The notes below the pieces were generated by a model that did not search any database, was not told the origin of the DNA, and saw only the letters and a list, made by a program, of their open reading frames with translations. Positions 8,306-17,869 of a DNA stretch of 64,000 bases are shown one piece after another. The DNA is from Eubacteriales bacterium (lineage in GTDB: Bacteria; Bacillota; Clostridia; Lachnospirales; Lachnospiraceae). A program made the translations under genes and the position numbers. Location of the stretch: the NCBI GenBank assembly GCA_030524545.1, contig JAUNGM010000002.1:185121-249120 (forward strand). Reading direction: 5' to 3'. Within the stretch, counting starts at the first letter, position 1, and every line of letters starts with the position of its first letter.

Positions 8306-9640
8306 TTACTCTGCAGTACTTCGTTCTATAAGCCAGAGGGCTTTTAAATGAAGAGCAGCCAGCACGGTTTCACCAAGAAGGATTCCATAGAGATAACCGC
8401 GGATGCCGAAATTGGGAATGGCGAATAGAACAAAGGTGATACGGATGCTGATTCCGACTGCGTTGTGAATCAGGCAGGTGCCTGGTTTGCCAAGTCCGTT
8501 CAAGATACTGGAAAGCGTAGTATTCAAATATAAAAAGGGGCAGATGAATGCCAGAATGTGAATATAGTTTCCGGCAGTCGGGCTTTTGAACAAAATCATA
8601 CCAATTGTCCTGCCAAAAAAGAAAAACAATGCGCAGCATCCGATTCCGAGAAGGAGACAATAACGGCTGGCCAGGGATGTAACATAGCGTATCCTTTTTT
8701 TGTGCCCAAGTGCCTGAAACTCTGCAATAGAAGGCATGAGCATCATGGATGCGGAATTGGTGATCGTAGAGGGAAAAAGGATCAGCGGCATTGCCATTCC
8801 GGTAAAGATACCATAGATACTCAATGCATCTTCGGAGTTCAAACCATACATCCGGAGTCTCTGAGGAATCAAAACAACTTCGATGCTTCCGAGAAGTGTT
8901 AAGAGGACTCTGTTAAGCATAAGCGGGAAAGACATTTGAAACACTTTTTTCAGCCCGCGGAGGGGCTGCCTTATCTGAAAGGGAGTATAATGCTGTACCT
9001 GAAAATTCCGTCCGATGCATAAAAGGGAAACCAAAGTAGCAGCACATTCTCCGGCCAGTGTTCCGCCAAGTGCGATTACAGGTGTGATTTCCCGGGCTTC
9101 CGATAAAAAAATCAAATATAGAAGATAGGTCACTCCTACCCGGACAAGCTGCTCCAAAAGCTGTATAAATGAAGGCATGCCTGTTTTTTGCTGTGCAAAA
9201 GAAAAACTATTGATGCATGTATGAATGGTACTCAGGGGAAAACTAAAAGAAAGGAGCTTTATAAGCGGCATGGTGCGCGGTTCTTTCAAAATCTGCACCG
9301 CAAAAAAGTCCGCATGGCTGTAGAGAAGAAACGCAGCGGTTACGGACAAAAGAAACGCAGAAAATGTTCCTATGGAAAAGGTATCCCGTGCTTCCTTCTG
9401 CTTTCCCAGGGCAAGCTCTGAAGCCGCAAGCCGGGAAATTGCTGTTTGTATACCGGTTGTAGTGACGGCCATCACCAGACCCTGCACAGGCATGAGGAGC
9501 TGATAAATTCCCACTCCCTGTGCACCAATCGTATGGGAGAGGAATATTCTATAAAAGAACCCTATCAGCCTTGTGAGAAGTCCGGCGCAGGTCAGGATGA
9601 ATGTACCCTTTAAAAAATGTTTTTTTGACATGTTTTCCAT
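8306..9640 (-). CDS. SpoVB/MurJ-like polysaccharide flippase (MATE superfamily)
   Basis: A 444-residue integral membrane protein with about 12-14 helices. The opening KGTFILTCAGLLTRLIGFFYR and the GIYQLLMPVQGLVMAVTTTG stretch are typical of the stage V sporulation protein B/oligosaccharide exporter branch. These proteins translocate lipid-linked glycans; SpoVB is thought to act on spore cortex precursors. The start is either ATG 9640 or the in-frame ATG three codons later, since the AAAAGG and AGGATGGA signals suit both. It diverges from the Rrf2 regulator gene. A general sporulation or envelope role is inferred; the exact substrate is unknown. Confidence 0.78.
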   Translation of the reverse strand: MENMSKKHFLKGTFILTCAGLLTRLIGFFYRIFLSHTIGAQGVGIYQLLMPVQGLVMAVTTTGIQTAISRLAASELALGKQKEARDTFSIGTFSAFLLSVTAAFLLYSHADFFAVQILKEPRTMPLIKLLSFSFPLSTIHTCINSFSFAQQKTGMPSFIQLLEQLVRVGVTYLLYLIFLSEAREITPVIALGGTLAGECAATLVSLLCIGRNFQVQHYTPFQIRQPLRGLKKVFQMSFPLMLNRVLLTLLGSIEVVLIPQRLRMYGLNSEDALSIYGIFTGMAMPLILFPSTITNSASMMLMPSIAEFQALGHKKRIRYVTSLASRYCLLLGIGCCALFFFFGRTIGMILFKSPTAGNYIHILAFICPFLYLNTTLSSILNGLGKPGTCLIHNAVGISIRITFVLFAIPNFGIRGYLYGILLGETVLAALHLKALWLIERSTAE

Positions 9641-9677
9641 CCTATACCTTTTTTGTCAGTATATGCGCAAAAGCGCC

Positions 9678-9711
9678 TTGACAGAACGTCACGTTTCTGC
9701 TAAAGTACAAT
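9678..9711 (+). promoter_or_regulatory. Candidate promoter and operator of the Fe-S cluster operon
   Basis: TTGACA (9678-9683) is followed 17 bases later by TAAAGT, and 5 bases further by TACAAT (9706-9711); which -10 is used is unclear. ATACTAGGAATT, just downstream (about 9728-9739), could be a half-site for the Rrf2/IscR protein encoded next. Confidence 0.45.
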
Positions 9712-9753
9712 ATGAAATCCGACAAAAATACTAGGAATTAAAGAGGTGAGAAA

Positions 9754-10200
9754 ATGAAGCTGTCAACGAGAGCCAGATATGGTCTTCGGGCATTGATCGA
9801 CATGGGACTTCATTGTGAAAATGAAGCGGTATCTATTCAGAGCATTGCCGGCAGGCAGAATATTTCCGAGAGCTATCTGGAACAGCTCATGGCAAAGCTT
9901 AAAAGGGCCGGCCTTGTGGAAAGTACCAGAGGCGCATGCGGCGGTTACCGGTTTGGAAAGCCTGTGGAGGAGATTTCCGTCGGAGATATCCTGCGTGTGC
10001 TGGAAGGGAGCCTGGAAGCTGCGACCTGCCCTGGAAACAGCGGTGAGGGAGGCTGCGAAGGAGCAGACCTGTGTGTGGCAAAATATGTATGGAAAAGAAT
10101 TAATGACAGCATTACATCAGCCGTGGACACCCTGATGCTGAGCGAGTTGATAGAAGAAAGCCGGAAAAAACAGGAAGCAAGCGGCAATCCTCCAATTTAA
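9754..10200 (+). CDS. iscR: Rrf2/IscR-family transcriptional regulator
   Basis: A 148-residue winged-helix regulator. It starts MKLSTRARYGLRALIDM, the classical Rrf2 N-terminus, and carries the recognition helix region NISESYLEQLMAKLKRAGL. Three cysteines near residues 90-107 (TCP, GGC and DLC, spaced 8 and 5 residues) fit a [2Fe-2S] site as in IscR. It heads a nifS-nifU-mnmA cluster, so it probably senses iron-sulfur status and represses its own operon. The gap to nifS is 197 bases without a clear terminator. CymR-like cysteine regulation is an alternative, but CymR lacks the Cys cluster. Confidence 0.85.
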   Translation: MKLSTRARYGLRALIDMGLHCENEAVSIQSIAGRQNISESYLEQLMAKLKRAGLVESTRGACGGYRFGKPVEEISVGDILRVLEGSLEAATCPGNSGEGGCEGADLCVAKYVWKRINDSITSAVDTLMLSELIEESRKKQEASGNPPI

Positions 10201-10397
10201 CGGAGTGTGCCGGTATTAAAAAATCCAAGGAATCCACGCAGCTTCAGATGTGCGGTCTACAAGAGTTATACCGGTATGGCGTGAGAGAAATCGGTATTCC
10301 ATCCCGATACAGATCGATCAGCGCGGACATATCCTGCAGGCGTACTCTGTCAAATTACCGAGCGTGGATTGAAATAAAATAGCAGGAGGACAAAAAA

Positions 10398-11585
10398 ATG
10401 GGAAAAATGATTTATCTGGACAATGCTGCAACCACAAGGACAGCCCCTGAGGTTGTGGAGGCGATGCTGCCGTACTTTTCTGAGCTGTACGGCAATCCTT
10501 CCAGTGTATACGATTTTGCTGGAAAAAGTAAGGAAGCCGTGATCCATGCAAGAACGCAGATCGCAGATGTCCTGGGTGCAAAAAAAGAAGAAATCTATTT
10601 TACCGCAGGAGGTTCCGAAGCGGACAACTGGGCGCTGAAAGCAGCCTTTGAAGCATATAAGTCCAAAGGAAACCACATCATTACTACAAAGATTGAACAT
10701 CATGCAATCCTGCATACATGTGAATATCTGGAAAAAGAGAGAGGCGCGCGTATCACATATCTGGATGTGGACGAAAATGGTATTGTGCGCCTGGAAGACC
10801 TGGAGAAAGCCATTACTCCGGAGACGATACTGATCTCTGTAATGTTTGCCAATAATGAGATCGGCTCTATCCAGCCGATCAAAGAAATCGGAATGATTGC
10901 CAGAGAACACGGCATTTTATTCCACACAGACGCTGTGCAGGCTTTTTGCCAGGTACCGATCAATGTGGATGAGTGTAATATCGATATGCTTAGCTCCAGC
11001 GGACACAAGATCAACGGACCGAAGGGAATCGGTTTCCTGTATATCCGCAAGGGAGTGAAGATCCGTTCCTTTGTCCATGGCGGGGCACAGGAGAGAAAAC
11101 GCCGCGCAGGTACGGAAAATGTACCGGGTATCGTAGGATACGGAGCTGCAGCCAGCCGTGCGGCTGCATCCATGGAAGAACGTACAGCCGGAGAAATAGA
11201 ACTGAGAGATTATTTGATCCGGCGGATTACCACGGAGATCCCATATGTGAAGCTGAATGGACATCCGTCCAAACGACTTCCTAATAATGTGAATGTCAGC
11301 TTTCAGTTTGTGGAAGGAGAATCCCTGCTCCTTATGCTGGACAGCTATGGCATTTGCGGCTCCAGCGGATCTGCCTGCACGTCCGGTTCCCTGGATCCGT
11401 CCCACGTGCTGCTGGCAATTGGACTTCCCCATGAGATTGCGCATGGTTCCCTGCGTCTGACTCTTGGAGAGGATACCACGAAGGAAGATCTGGATTATAC
11501 GGTAGACAGATTAAAAGAAATTGTGCAGAATCTGAGAAATATGTCACCATTGTATGAAGACTTTATGAAGAAACATAAAAAATAA
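10398..11585 (+). CDS. nifS: Cysteine desulfurase (NifS/IscS family)
   Basis: A PLP enzyme that converts cysteine to alanine and passes the sulfur as a persulfide. The 395-residue product has YLDNAATTR at the N-terminus, FTAGGSEADNWAL, HTDAVQAF and the PLP lysine in SSSGHKINGPKGIGF. The active cysteine lies in GSSGSACTSGSLDPSHVL, in the long mobile loop typical of group I desulfurases. AGGAGG precedes the ATG. Its partners NifU and MnmA follow within 30 bases and by overlap, so sulfur is probably used for both Fe-S assembly and tRNA thiolation. Confidence 0.95.
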   Translation: MGKMIYLDNAATTRTAPEVVEAMLPYFSELYGNPSSVYDFAGKSKEAVIHARTQIADVLGAKKEEIYFTAGGSEADNWALKAAFEAYKSKGNHIITTKIEHHAILHTCEYLEKERGARITYLDVDENGIVRLEDLEKAITPETILISVMFANNEIGSIQPIKEIGMIAREHGILFHTDAVQAFCQVPINVDECNIDMLSSSGHKINGPKGIGFLYIRKGVKIRSFVHGGAQERKRRAGTENVPGIVGYGAAASRAAASMEERTAGEIELRDYLIRRITTEIPYVKLNGHPSKRLPNNVNVSFQFVEGESLLLMLDSYGICGSSGSACTSGSLDPSHVLLAIGLPHEIAHGSLRLTLGEDTTKEDLDYTVDRLKEIVQNLRNMSPLYEDFMKKHKK

Positions 11586-11614
11586 ATAAAATACTTTATT
11601 TGGAGGAATAAAAG

Positions 11615-12061
11615 ATGTATAGTGAAAAAGTAATGGACCATTTTCAGAACCCTCGTAATGTAGGAGAAATTGAGAACGCAAGCGGCGTAGGTACCGTAGG
11701 AAACGCCAAATGCGGCGATATTATGAGAATTTTCCTGGATATTGATGAAGAGACACATATTATCCGGGACTGTAAGTTTAAGACCTTTGGCTGCGGCGCT
11801 GCGGTAGCTACCAGCAGTATGGCTACGGAACTTGTAAAAGGAAAAACCATTGAAGAAGCCATGCAGGTGACCAATAAGGCAGTAATGGAAGCCCTTGACG
11901 GGCTTCCGCCTGTAAAAGTACACTGTTCCCTTCTTGCAGAGGAAGCGATTCATGCAGCTTTGTGGGATTATGCAGAGAAGCATGGCATTGTTATCGAAGG
12001 CCTGGAAAAACCAAAGTCTGACATCCATGAGGGAGAAGAGGAGGAAGAGGAAGAATATTAA
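11615..12061 (+). CDS. nifU: Fe-S cluster scaffold protein NifU/IscU
   Basis: A 148-residue scaffold on which iron-sulfur clusters are assembled. The three conserved ligand cysteines are in VGNAKCGDI, TFGCGAAVATSS and VHCSLLAEEAI, with the Asp after the first Cys that aids cluster release. It is the IscU-type domain alone, lacking the ferredoxin and C-terminal domains of nitrogen-fixation NifU. The C-terminus is very acidic (EEEEEEEY-like). The start follows TGGAGGA. Its stop codon overlaps the mnmA start by one base (TAATG), indicating coupling. Confidence 0.94.
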   Translation: MYSEKVMDHFQNPRNVGEIENASGVGTVGNAKCGDIMRIFLDIDEETHIIRDCKFKTFGCGAAVATSSMATELVKGKTIEEAMQVTNKAVMEALDGLPPVKVHCSLLAEEAIHAALWDYAEKHGIVIEGLEKPKSDIHEGEEEEEEEY

Positions 12062-13140
12062 TGCAAAAAGAAAAAATAGTCGTTGGTCTCTCCGGAGGTG
12101 TGGATTCTTCTGTGGCTGCATACCTTCTGAAGCAGCAGGGATATGAAGTCATTGGTGTGACTATGGTCAATTTTCGGGGAGAGAATCCGGCGGAAAATGC
12201 AGACGGTGGGGACAAGATTGCCGGTGATGCTGCAAAGGTTGCGGAATATCTGGGAATCGAGCATCACGTAGTTGATTTCTGTACGGAATTCAGGGAAAAT
12301 GTCATCGATTATTTTATAAAAGAATATCTTTCCGGCAGAACTCCGAATCCATGTGTGGTTTGTAATCGTTATATTAAGTGGAAGGCTCTCATGGAACAGG
12401 GCGAAAAGCTGGGAGCAGGGCTTCTGGCAACCGGGCATTATGCTCGGACAGAGCTCTTGCCAAATGGCAGATATGCACTGAAATGTTCCGTGACTGCAGC
12501 CAAAGACCAGACGTATGCACTTTACGGACTGTCACAGGAACAGCTTGCAAGAACCAGGATGCCTTTAGGCGAGTACACGAAAGAAGAGATACGCGCCATC
12601 GCTGCTGAGGCGGGAATTCCTGTTGCAGAGAAGCCGGACAGTATGGAAATCTGTTTTATTCCGGACAAGGATTATGCAGGATTCATTGAGGCGCATACGG
12701 ATGCGGTCATTCCAAAAGGCAACTATGTAAACGCATCCGGAGAAATCCTCGGCAGACATGAGGGAATCATTCATTACACGATCGGTCAGCGCAAAGGGCT
12801 GAATCTTGCAATGGGACATCCTGTGTTTGTAACGGAAATCCGGCCGGAAACCAATGAAGTGGTCATTGGAGAAAACGAAGATATTCATATACCGGTGCTG
12901 CGCGCCAAATGCTTAAATGCCATGTCTGTACCTGAATTTACATCCGGTATGGAGGTCATTGCTAAAATACGTTATAACCATAAAGGTGCTCCGGCTGTTC
13001 TGGAAAAGGCGGGAGAGGATGAACTTCTGGTAAGGTTCCGGGAACCTCAGAGGGCGATCACTCCCGGTCAGGCAGTCGTATTTTACCAGGATGGCTATGT
13101 AGCAGGCGGCGGGATTATTGACGGGCCGGTAAAAGACTAA
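12061..13140 (+). CDS. mnmA: tRNA-specific 2-thiouridylase MnmA
   Basis: Adds sulfur to position 2 of wobble uridine 34 in tRNA-Lys, -Glu and -Gln. The 359-residue length is standard. The PP-loop GLSGGVDSSVAAYLL is at residues about 9-23. The catalytic cysteine pair is visible in TPNPCVVCNRYIKW and MEICFIPD. The C-terminal half carries the beta-barrel domains that bind tRNA. The ATG overlaps the nifU stop, so it is translated with the Fe-S genes. Pairing MnmA with a dedicated desulfurase is common in Firmicutes, which often lack the Tus relay. Confidence 0.95.
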   Translation: MQKEKIVVGLSGGVDSSVAAYLLKQQGYEVIGVTMVNFRGENPAENADGGDKIAGDAAKVAEYLGIEHHVVDFCTEFRENVIDYFIKEYLSGRTPNPCVVCNRYIKWKALMEQGEKLGAGLLATGHYARTELLPNGRYALKCSVTAAKDQTYALYGLSQEQLARTRMPLGEYTKEEIRAIAAEAGIPVAEKPDSMEICFIPDKDYAGFIEAHTDAVIPKGNYVNASGEILGRHEGIIHYTIGQRKGLNLAMGHPVFVTEIRPETNEVVIGENEDIHIPVLRAKCLNAMSVPEFTSGMEVIAKIRYNHKGAPAVLEKAGEDELLVRFREPQRAITPGQAVVFYQDGYVAGGGIIDGPVKD

Positions 13141-13164
13141 AAGAAGATTTGCTGAATCTTCTTT
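13138..13164 (+). terminator. Hairpin after mnmA
   Basis: AAGAAGATT pairs with AATCTTCTT around TGCTG; only a weak T-run follows (TTTC). It is nearly the same hairpin as at 659-684. Partial read-through into the ATPase gene is possible. Confidence 0.55.
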
Positions 13165-13201
13165 CAGGTATGCTTGACAATTAAAATTGTGTGGTGGAGA
13201 G

Positions 13202-15649
13202 ATGACAGGACTTACAAACGAACAGGTAAATCAGAGAATTGAGGAAGGGCAGATCAATGCCAATGAAAATCCGAATACCAGGACTTACAAGGAGATTATT
13301 CGAGAAAACACGCTGACGTTTTTTAACTTTTTGAATGTTGTTCTGCTGGTGATTGTGCTTTTGGTGGGATCTTATAAGAATTCCATGTTTGTGATGATCA
13401 TTATCATCAATACGGTGATCGGAATTCTGCAGGAAATCCGGGCCAAAAAGACGATTGACAAGCTTGCGATTCTGGCACAGAGTAAGATATCGGTGCTGCG
13501 GGAGGGTGAGATCACGAGCATTCCCACAGAAGAACTGGTTATGGATGACTATATCCTGCTGAAAACAGGAGATCAGGTACCGGCAGATGCCAGAGTTCTG
13601 GAGGGAAATCTGGAGGTAAACGAATCCCTGCTTACAGGCGAGGCGGACAATCTGGCAAAGAAGACGGGAGATGAGCTGTTTTCCGGAAGTTTTGTGACTT
13701 CAGGTGAGGCATGCTGCCAGGTGATCCATGTGGGCAAAGATAATTATGCATCCCAGATCACCAGCGAGGCAAAAGAATTTAAGCGCCATAATTCTGAGCT
13801 CCGCAATTCCCTGAATGCGATTTTGAAAGTCATTAGTATTATCATTGTTCCTCTGGGGCTCCTGCTGTTTTATAAGCAGTATTATCTGGTGGGGGACAGT
13901 ATCAAGGATTCGGTGGTAAGTACGGTTGCGGCTGTTCTGGGAATGATTCCTGAGGGGCTGGTGCTCCTGACAAGTGTGGCACTGACTCTTGGATCGCTTG
14001 TCCTCGCCCAGAAGAAGACTCTGGTACAGGAATTGTACTGTATTGAAACTCTTGCCCGCGTAGACACTCTGTGTCTGGATAAGACCGGTACGATCACAGA
14101 AGGCAGTATGTGTGTGGAACAGGTGGTGCCGTATAAAGAAAACGAAGAGGAACCTGAAACAGAGTCTCAGGCAGAGTCCGGCAGTGCTGCATCGGAACAG
14201 CAGGCTGTAACAAGTGAGGATCCTGCGGCCATGACGGAAATAGAGCGTGCTATGGGAAATCTGATGGCAGTTTTGCGTGACCAGAATGCTACGGCAGATG
14301 CCCTGCATAAGCGTTTCCCTATTAAAAAAGACATGACGCTGAAATTTGCAGTACCGTTTTCCTCTGACCGAAAATACAGCGGAGCGTCCTTTGACGGTCA
14401 GGGAACCTACCTGATGGGGGCGGCTCAGTTCGTATTCCCGGAGGGCAACGAGAAACTGAAAGAGTGCTGCAGCCGATATGCAGGTGAGGGATTTCGAATC
14501 CTGGTACTGGCTCACAGTCCCCAGGAGACGGAGAGTACGGCGCTTCCGGAGGGGTTAAAGCCAATGGCGCTTCTTCTCTTGACAGATGTGATTCGTGCAG
14601 AAGCACCGGATACGCTGGAATTTTTTGACAGCCAGGGCGTGGATCTGAAGGTCATCTCCGGCGATGACCCTGTAACTGTTGCTTCCATTGCCAAAAAAGC
14701 CGGCTTGAAAAATGCGGATCGCTATGTGGATGCAACCACTCTTTACAGTCAGGAAGATCTTGAGAAAGCGGTTGCGGAGTGCAGTGTATTTGGACGTGTA
14801 ACCCCGCAGCAGAAGAAAGAGATGGTGCAGGCTCTGAAATCCCAGGGGCATACGGTTGCTATGACCGGGGACGGTGTCAATGATGTTCTTGCCCTGAAAG
14901 AGGCAGACTGCAGTGTGGCAATGGCACAGGGAAGTGAGGCTGCAAAGAATATTGCAAATGTGGTACTTCTGGATTCCAATTTTGCATCCATGCCTCATAT
15001 TGTGAATCAGGGCCGCAGGGTGGTAAACAATATCCGTACGGCAGCTTCTATGTTCCTGATCAAAACAATCTTCTCCGTTTGTCTGTCCCTTTTGACGATT
15101 TTATTCGGAGAAGCCTATCCTTTTGAACCGATTCAGATGTCACTGATCAGTGCATGTGCTGTGGGCATCCCTACCTTTCTGCTTGCCCAGGAAAATAATT
15201 ATGACAAGATTGACCATACCTTTTTGAGACATGTATTTATGAACGCATTCCCGGCAGCAATCACCATAACCGCCTGTGTATTCGTGATCATGCAGGTCTG
15301 TCAGGGAGTCTATTTTTCTACGGATATGCTGAATACGGCCTGTGTCCTGGTAACGGGCTGGAACTATATGGCTGCTCTGAAAACTGTTTATGCGCCTCTG
15401 AACCGTTATCGTAAGGTGATCATCTACGGTATGCAGTTTATTTTCTTTATGGCTTCTGTTGTCCTGCAGGATCTTCTGGCACTTGGTTCACTGGAATACG
15501 GTATGATCATTCTGGTATTTATCCTTATGACTTTCTCTCCGATCGTAATTGATGTGATCACGGAGTGGCTGAGGAAAATGTACGCCAGATCACTGGATAA
15601 AGAAAATCCGGGTAAGTTCTTTGCATTTTTAAATAAGCTGCAGCAATAA
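13202..15649 (+). CDS. P-type cation-translocating ATPase
   Basis: An 815-residue E1-E2 ATPase. The phosphorylation motif DKTGTITEG follows the PEGLVLLTS membrane motif; the actuator loop has LLTGEAD and the P-domain ends with MTGDGVNDVLALKEADC. PEGL together with a compact C-terminal membrane domain resembles the CtpE-like calcium-uptake subgroup more than heavy-metal pumps (no CPC and no N-terminal metal-binding domain). ATG 13202 sits behind GGTGGAGAG. A TTG five codons upstream is less likely. A low-complexity Glu/Ser/Ala stretch near residues 315-345 interrupts the nucleotide-binding domain. Ca2+ as substrate is a guess. Confidence 0.85.
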   Translation: MTGLTNEQVNQRIEEGQINANENPNTRTYKEIIRENTLTFFNFLNVVLLVIVLLVGSYKNSMFVMIIIINTVIGILQEIRAKKTIDKLAILAQSKISVLREGEITSIPTEELVMDDYILLKTGDQVPADARVLEGNLEVNESLLTGEADNLAKKTGDELFSGSFVTSGEACCQVIHVGKDNYASQITSEAKEFKRHNSELRNSLNAILKVISIIIVPLGLLLFYKQYYLVGDSIKDSVVSTVAAVLGMIPEGLVLLTSVALTLGSLVLAQKKTLVQELYCIETLARVDTLCLDKTGTITEGSMCVEQVVPYKENEEEPETESQAESGSAASEQQAVTSEDPAAMTEIERAMGNLMAVLRDQNATADALHKRFPIKKDMTLKFAVPFSSDRKYSGASFDGQGTYLMGAAQFVFPEGNEKLKECCSRYAGEGFRILVLAHSPQETESTALPEGLKPMALLLLTDVIRAEAPDTLEFFDSQGVDLKVISGDDPVTVASIAKKAGLKNADRYVDATTLYSQEDLEKAVAECSVFGRVTPQQKKEMVQALKSQGHTVAMTGDGVNDVLALKEADCSVAMAQGSEAAKNIANVVLLDSNFASMPHIVNQGRRVVNNIRTAASMFLIKTIFSVCLSLLTILFGEAYPFEPIQMSLISACAVGIPTFLLAQENNYDKIDHTFLRHVFMNAFPAAITITACVFVIMQVCQGVYFSTDMLNTACVLVTGWNYMAALKTVYAPLNRYRKVIIYGMQFIFFMASVVLQDLLALGSLEYGMIILVFILMTFSPIVIDVITEWLRKMYARSLDKENPGKFFAFLNKLQQ

Positions 15650-15710
15650 AAAAAGACCAAATAAAAAAATGAACGGCATGACTGTTTGTCGTCAGGAAAC
15701 AGAACAATAT

Positions 15711-15744
15711 AAAACACTCTCAGGGATACCCCGGAGAGTGTTTT
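15711..15744. terminator. Bidirectional terminator between the P-type ATPase and the GH13 gene
   Basis: AAAACACTCTC pairs perfectly with GAGAGTGTTTT around AGGGATACCCCG. The flanking genes converge. Confidence 0.85.
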
Positions 15745-15773
15745 GTATTATATCAGGTAATTATTGGATCTGT

Positions 15774-17843
15774 TTATTTCTTTCTGCATAGCCAATAGCA
15801 GCCAAATGCAGGAATCTGTACGCCTCTGGCTTCCATTTCACGGCCGGAAATGAGATCCAGATACATGCCGTCTTCTTCATTGATCCAGGCAACCTTGTCA
15901 TACTCACTGAAATTGTAGATTCCGATGAATTTTTCTTTTTCATCTTCACGTACGAGAGCCAGAATGGAAGAATCCCAGGTGTCAATGGTACGGAGGGATG
16001 CGCTTGTACTGAATACACTGTGTGAAGTACGGATGTGTTCCAGCCTATCCAGCATGGGGAATAGTTTACCCTGCACTGTTTGGGCGCTTCTGCGGTTGTC
16101 TGCAAGTGCCCAGTTGAAATCTCCGCGATGGAGATAACGGGAGTCCGCAGCTTTGTCAGAATCGTTCTTATAAGAATAATCGTTAAGCTGGCCAATTTCG
16201 TCACCGCTGTAGATAACAGGGATGCCGGACTGGGAAAGCATAAAAGCATGCAGCGTAATGTCATAACGGATTCCTCTGTCAACGCCTTCTTCATTTCCTT
16301 CAAATCCGAAACGTTCAATACCGCAGAGTGAAGCAGTGGTACCGCAGAGTCTTGCGTCACCCAGGCGAGGGTCATCATTGTAAAGCTCACCTCGTGCGAA
16401 GGAGTCCGGATATTTGCCTGTGAAGAAATCATTCAGGTATTTTTTATGAGGAACTTCCTGGATACCGAAGTTTTTCAGGTATTCATAATCCAGTCCCCAG
16501 CCGATGTCATCATGGCAGCGCAGATAGTTCTGGAAGGTATAATCTCTTGGAAGAGAGGCAACGATATCAAGCTGACGGCGCAGCAGGGAAACGTCTCTGG
16601 TCGCAACCGTGTGCCAGGTACTTGCCATTGTGGTAACATTGTAAAGCAGATGGCATTCCGGTTTGTCAACGGTGCCGAAATATGGAACGACTTTTTCCGG
16701 TTCCATAACGACTTCTCCAAGAAGCAGCACACCCGGGCAGACAACCTCACAGATCATACGCATCATACGAACCATGGTATGTACCTGGGGAAGGTTGCGG
16801 CAGTTGGTGCCAAGCTGTTTCCAGATGTACGGAACAGCATCCAGGCGTACAATGTCAACGCCCTGGTTAGCCAGATACAGCATATTAAAGATCATCTCAT
16901 TTAATACGATAGGATTGCGGTAATTCAAGTCCCACTGGTATGGATAGAAAGTGGTCATAACATGCTTCTGAAGTTCCGGGAGCCAGGTGAAATTGCCGGG
17001 AGCTGTGGTAGGAAATACCTGAGGACAGGTTTGCTCATACATGGCAGGAACGTCATAAGTATCAAAGAAGAAATAACGATCCTGATATTCTTTTTCTCCG
17101 GCTCTGGCGCGTTTTGCCCACTCATGATCTTCAGATGTATGATTCATTACAAAATCCAGACATACGCTGATACCGCGTTCGTGGCATTTGTCCGTAAGCT
17201 CTGCAAAATCGTCCATGGTGCCAAGCTCTTCCTGAACTGTGCGGAAATCAGCAACAGCATATCCGCCGTCACTTCGTCCTTTCGGAGAGGAAAGGAGAGG
17301 CATCAGATGCAGATAATTGACGTTGCATTCCTGAATATAGTCCAGCTTTTCTTCTACGCCTTTCAGAGTCTTTGCAAAGGCATTGACATACATCATCATA
17401 CCTACGAGATCGTTGCGTTTATACCAGTTGGAATCCTTTTCGCGGCGGAGGTCAGATGCTTTGAGGGATGCTTTTCTGTCCGAATAGAATTTCTTCATTT
17501 CTGCGAGAAGGTCGTTCAGGTGCATCATTACATATGGATTGTCCTGATACAGCTCGCAGTACAGCCATTTCAGTTCGTCAATGTGACGGTTGAGACGATC
17601 GTTATAAATTTTCTCTGCATCATCTGAAACGGTAAGTACGGCCTGTCCGGCTTTTGGAGTTTCGGTTTTGGCAGGAGCCTCTTTTTTTGTTTCGATTTTA
17701 GCAGGTTCCGTTTTTTTCGTCTCAACCCTGGCAGGTTCTGCCTTCTTTGTTTCAACCTTAATCGGCTCGGTTTTTGTTGTTTCCACTTTTAGAGGTTCTG
17801 TTTTTGGTGAAGATTTTTTTTTCTGGAGTCTCTTACTTGCCAT
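15774..17843 (-). CDS. Amylosucrase-like GH13 glycoside hydrolase with N-terminal repeat tail
   Basis: A 689-residue enzyme of the GH13 family, closest in pattern to amylosucrase (subfamily 4), which builds alpha-1,4-glucan from sucrose. Visible GH13 regions: DFVMNHTSEDHEW, GVDIVRLDAVPYIWKQLGT (nucleophile Asp), LLLGEVVM (acid/base Glu) and RCHDDIGWG. The RLDAVPYIWKQLGTNC stretch is especially amylosucrase-like. No signal peptide is present, so it should act in the cytoplasm. The first 65 residues are odd: a Lys/Glu/Pro-rich extension of five decapeptide repeats, mostly KTEPxKVETK. Sucrose hydrolase or another alpha-glucosyltransferase activity is an alternative. Confidence 0.82.
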   Translation of the reverse strand: MASKRLQKKKSSPKTEPLKVETTKTEPIKVETKKAEPARVETKKTEPAKIETKKEAPAKTETPKAGQAVLTVSDDAEKIYNDRLNRHIDELKWLYCELYQDNPYVMMHLNDLLAEMKKFYSDRKASLKASDLRREKDSNWYKRNDLVGMMMYVNAFAKTLKGVEEKLDYIQECNVNYLHLMPLLSSPKGRSDGGYAVADFRTVQEELGTMDDFAELTDKCHERGISVCLDFVMNHTSEDHEWAKRARAGEKEYQDRYFFFDTYDVPAMYEQTCPQVFPTTAPGNFTWLPELQKHVMTTFYPYQWDLNYRNPIVLNEMIFNMLYLANQGVDIVRLDAVPYIWKQLGTNCRNLPQVHTMVRMMRMICEVVCPGVLLLGEVVMEPEKVVPYFGTVDKPECHLLYNVTTMASTWHTVATRDVSLLRRQLDIVASLPRDYTFQNYLRCHDDIGWGLDYEYLKNFGIQEVPHKKYLNDFFTGKYPDSFARGELYNDDPRLGDARLCGTTASLCGIERFGFEGNEEGVDRGIRYDITLHAFMLSQSGIPVIYSGDEIGQLNDYSYKNDSDKAADSRYLHRGDFNWALADNRRSAQTVQGKLFPMLDRLEHIRTSHSVFSTSASLRTIDTWDSSILALVREDEKEKFIGIYNFSEYDKVAWINEEDGMYLDLISGREMEARGVQIPAFGCYWLCRKK
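17655..17804 (-). repeat. Five tandem 30-bp repeats encoding a decapeptide tail
   Basis: Residues 14-63 of the GH13 protein are five 10-residue units (KTEPLKVETT, KTEPIKVETK, KAEPARVETK, KTEPAKIETK, KEAPAKTETP). At the DNA level this is a 30-bp tandem array inside the gene and a candidate for copy-number variation between strains. Confidence 0.85.
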
Positions 17844-17869
17844 GATTTCCTCCTGTGATATTCATGATT

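Noticed and set aside
17655-17804. 30-bp repeats considered as a CRISPR array
   Set aside because: They are tandem without spacers, diverge between units and encode an in-frame decapeptide repeat.
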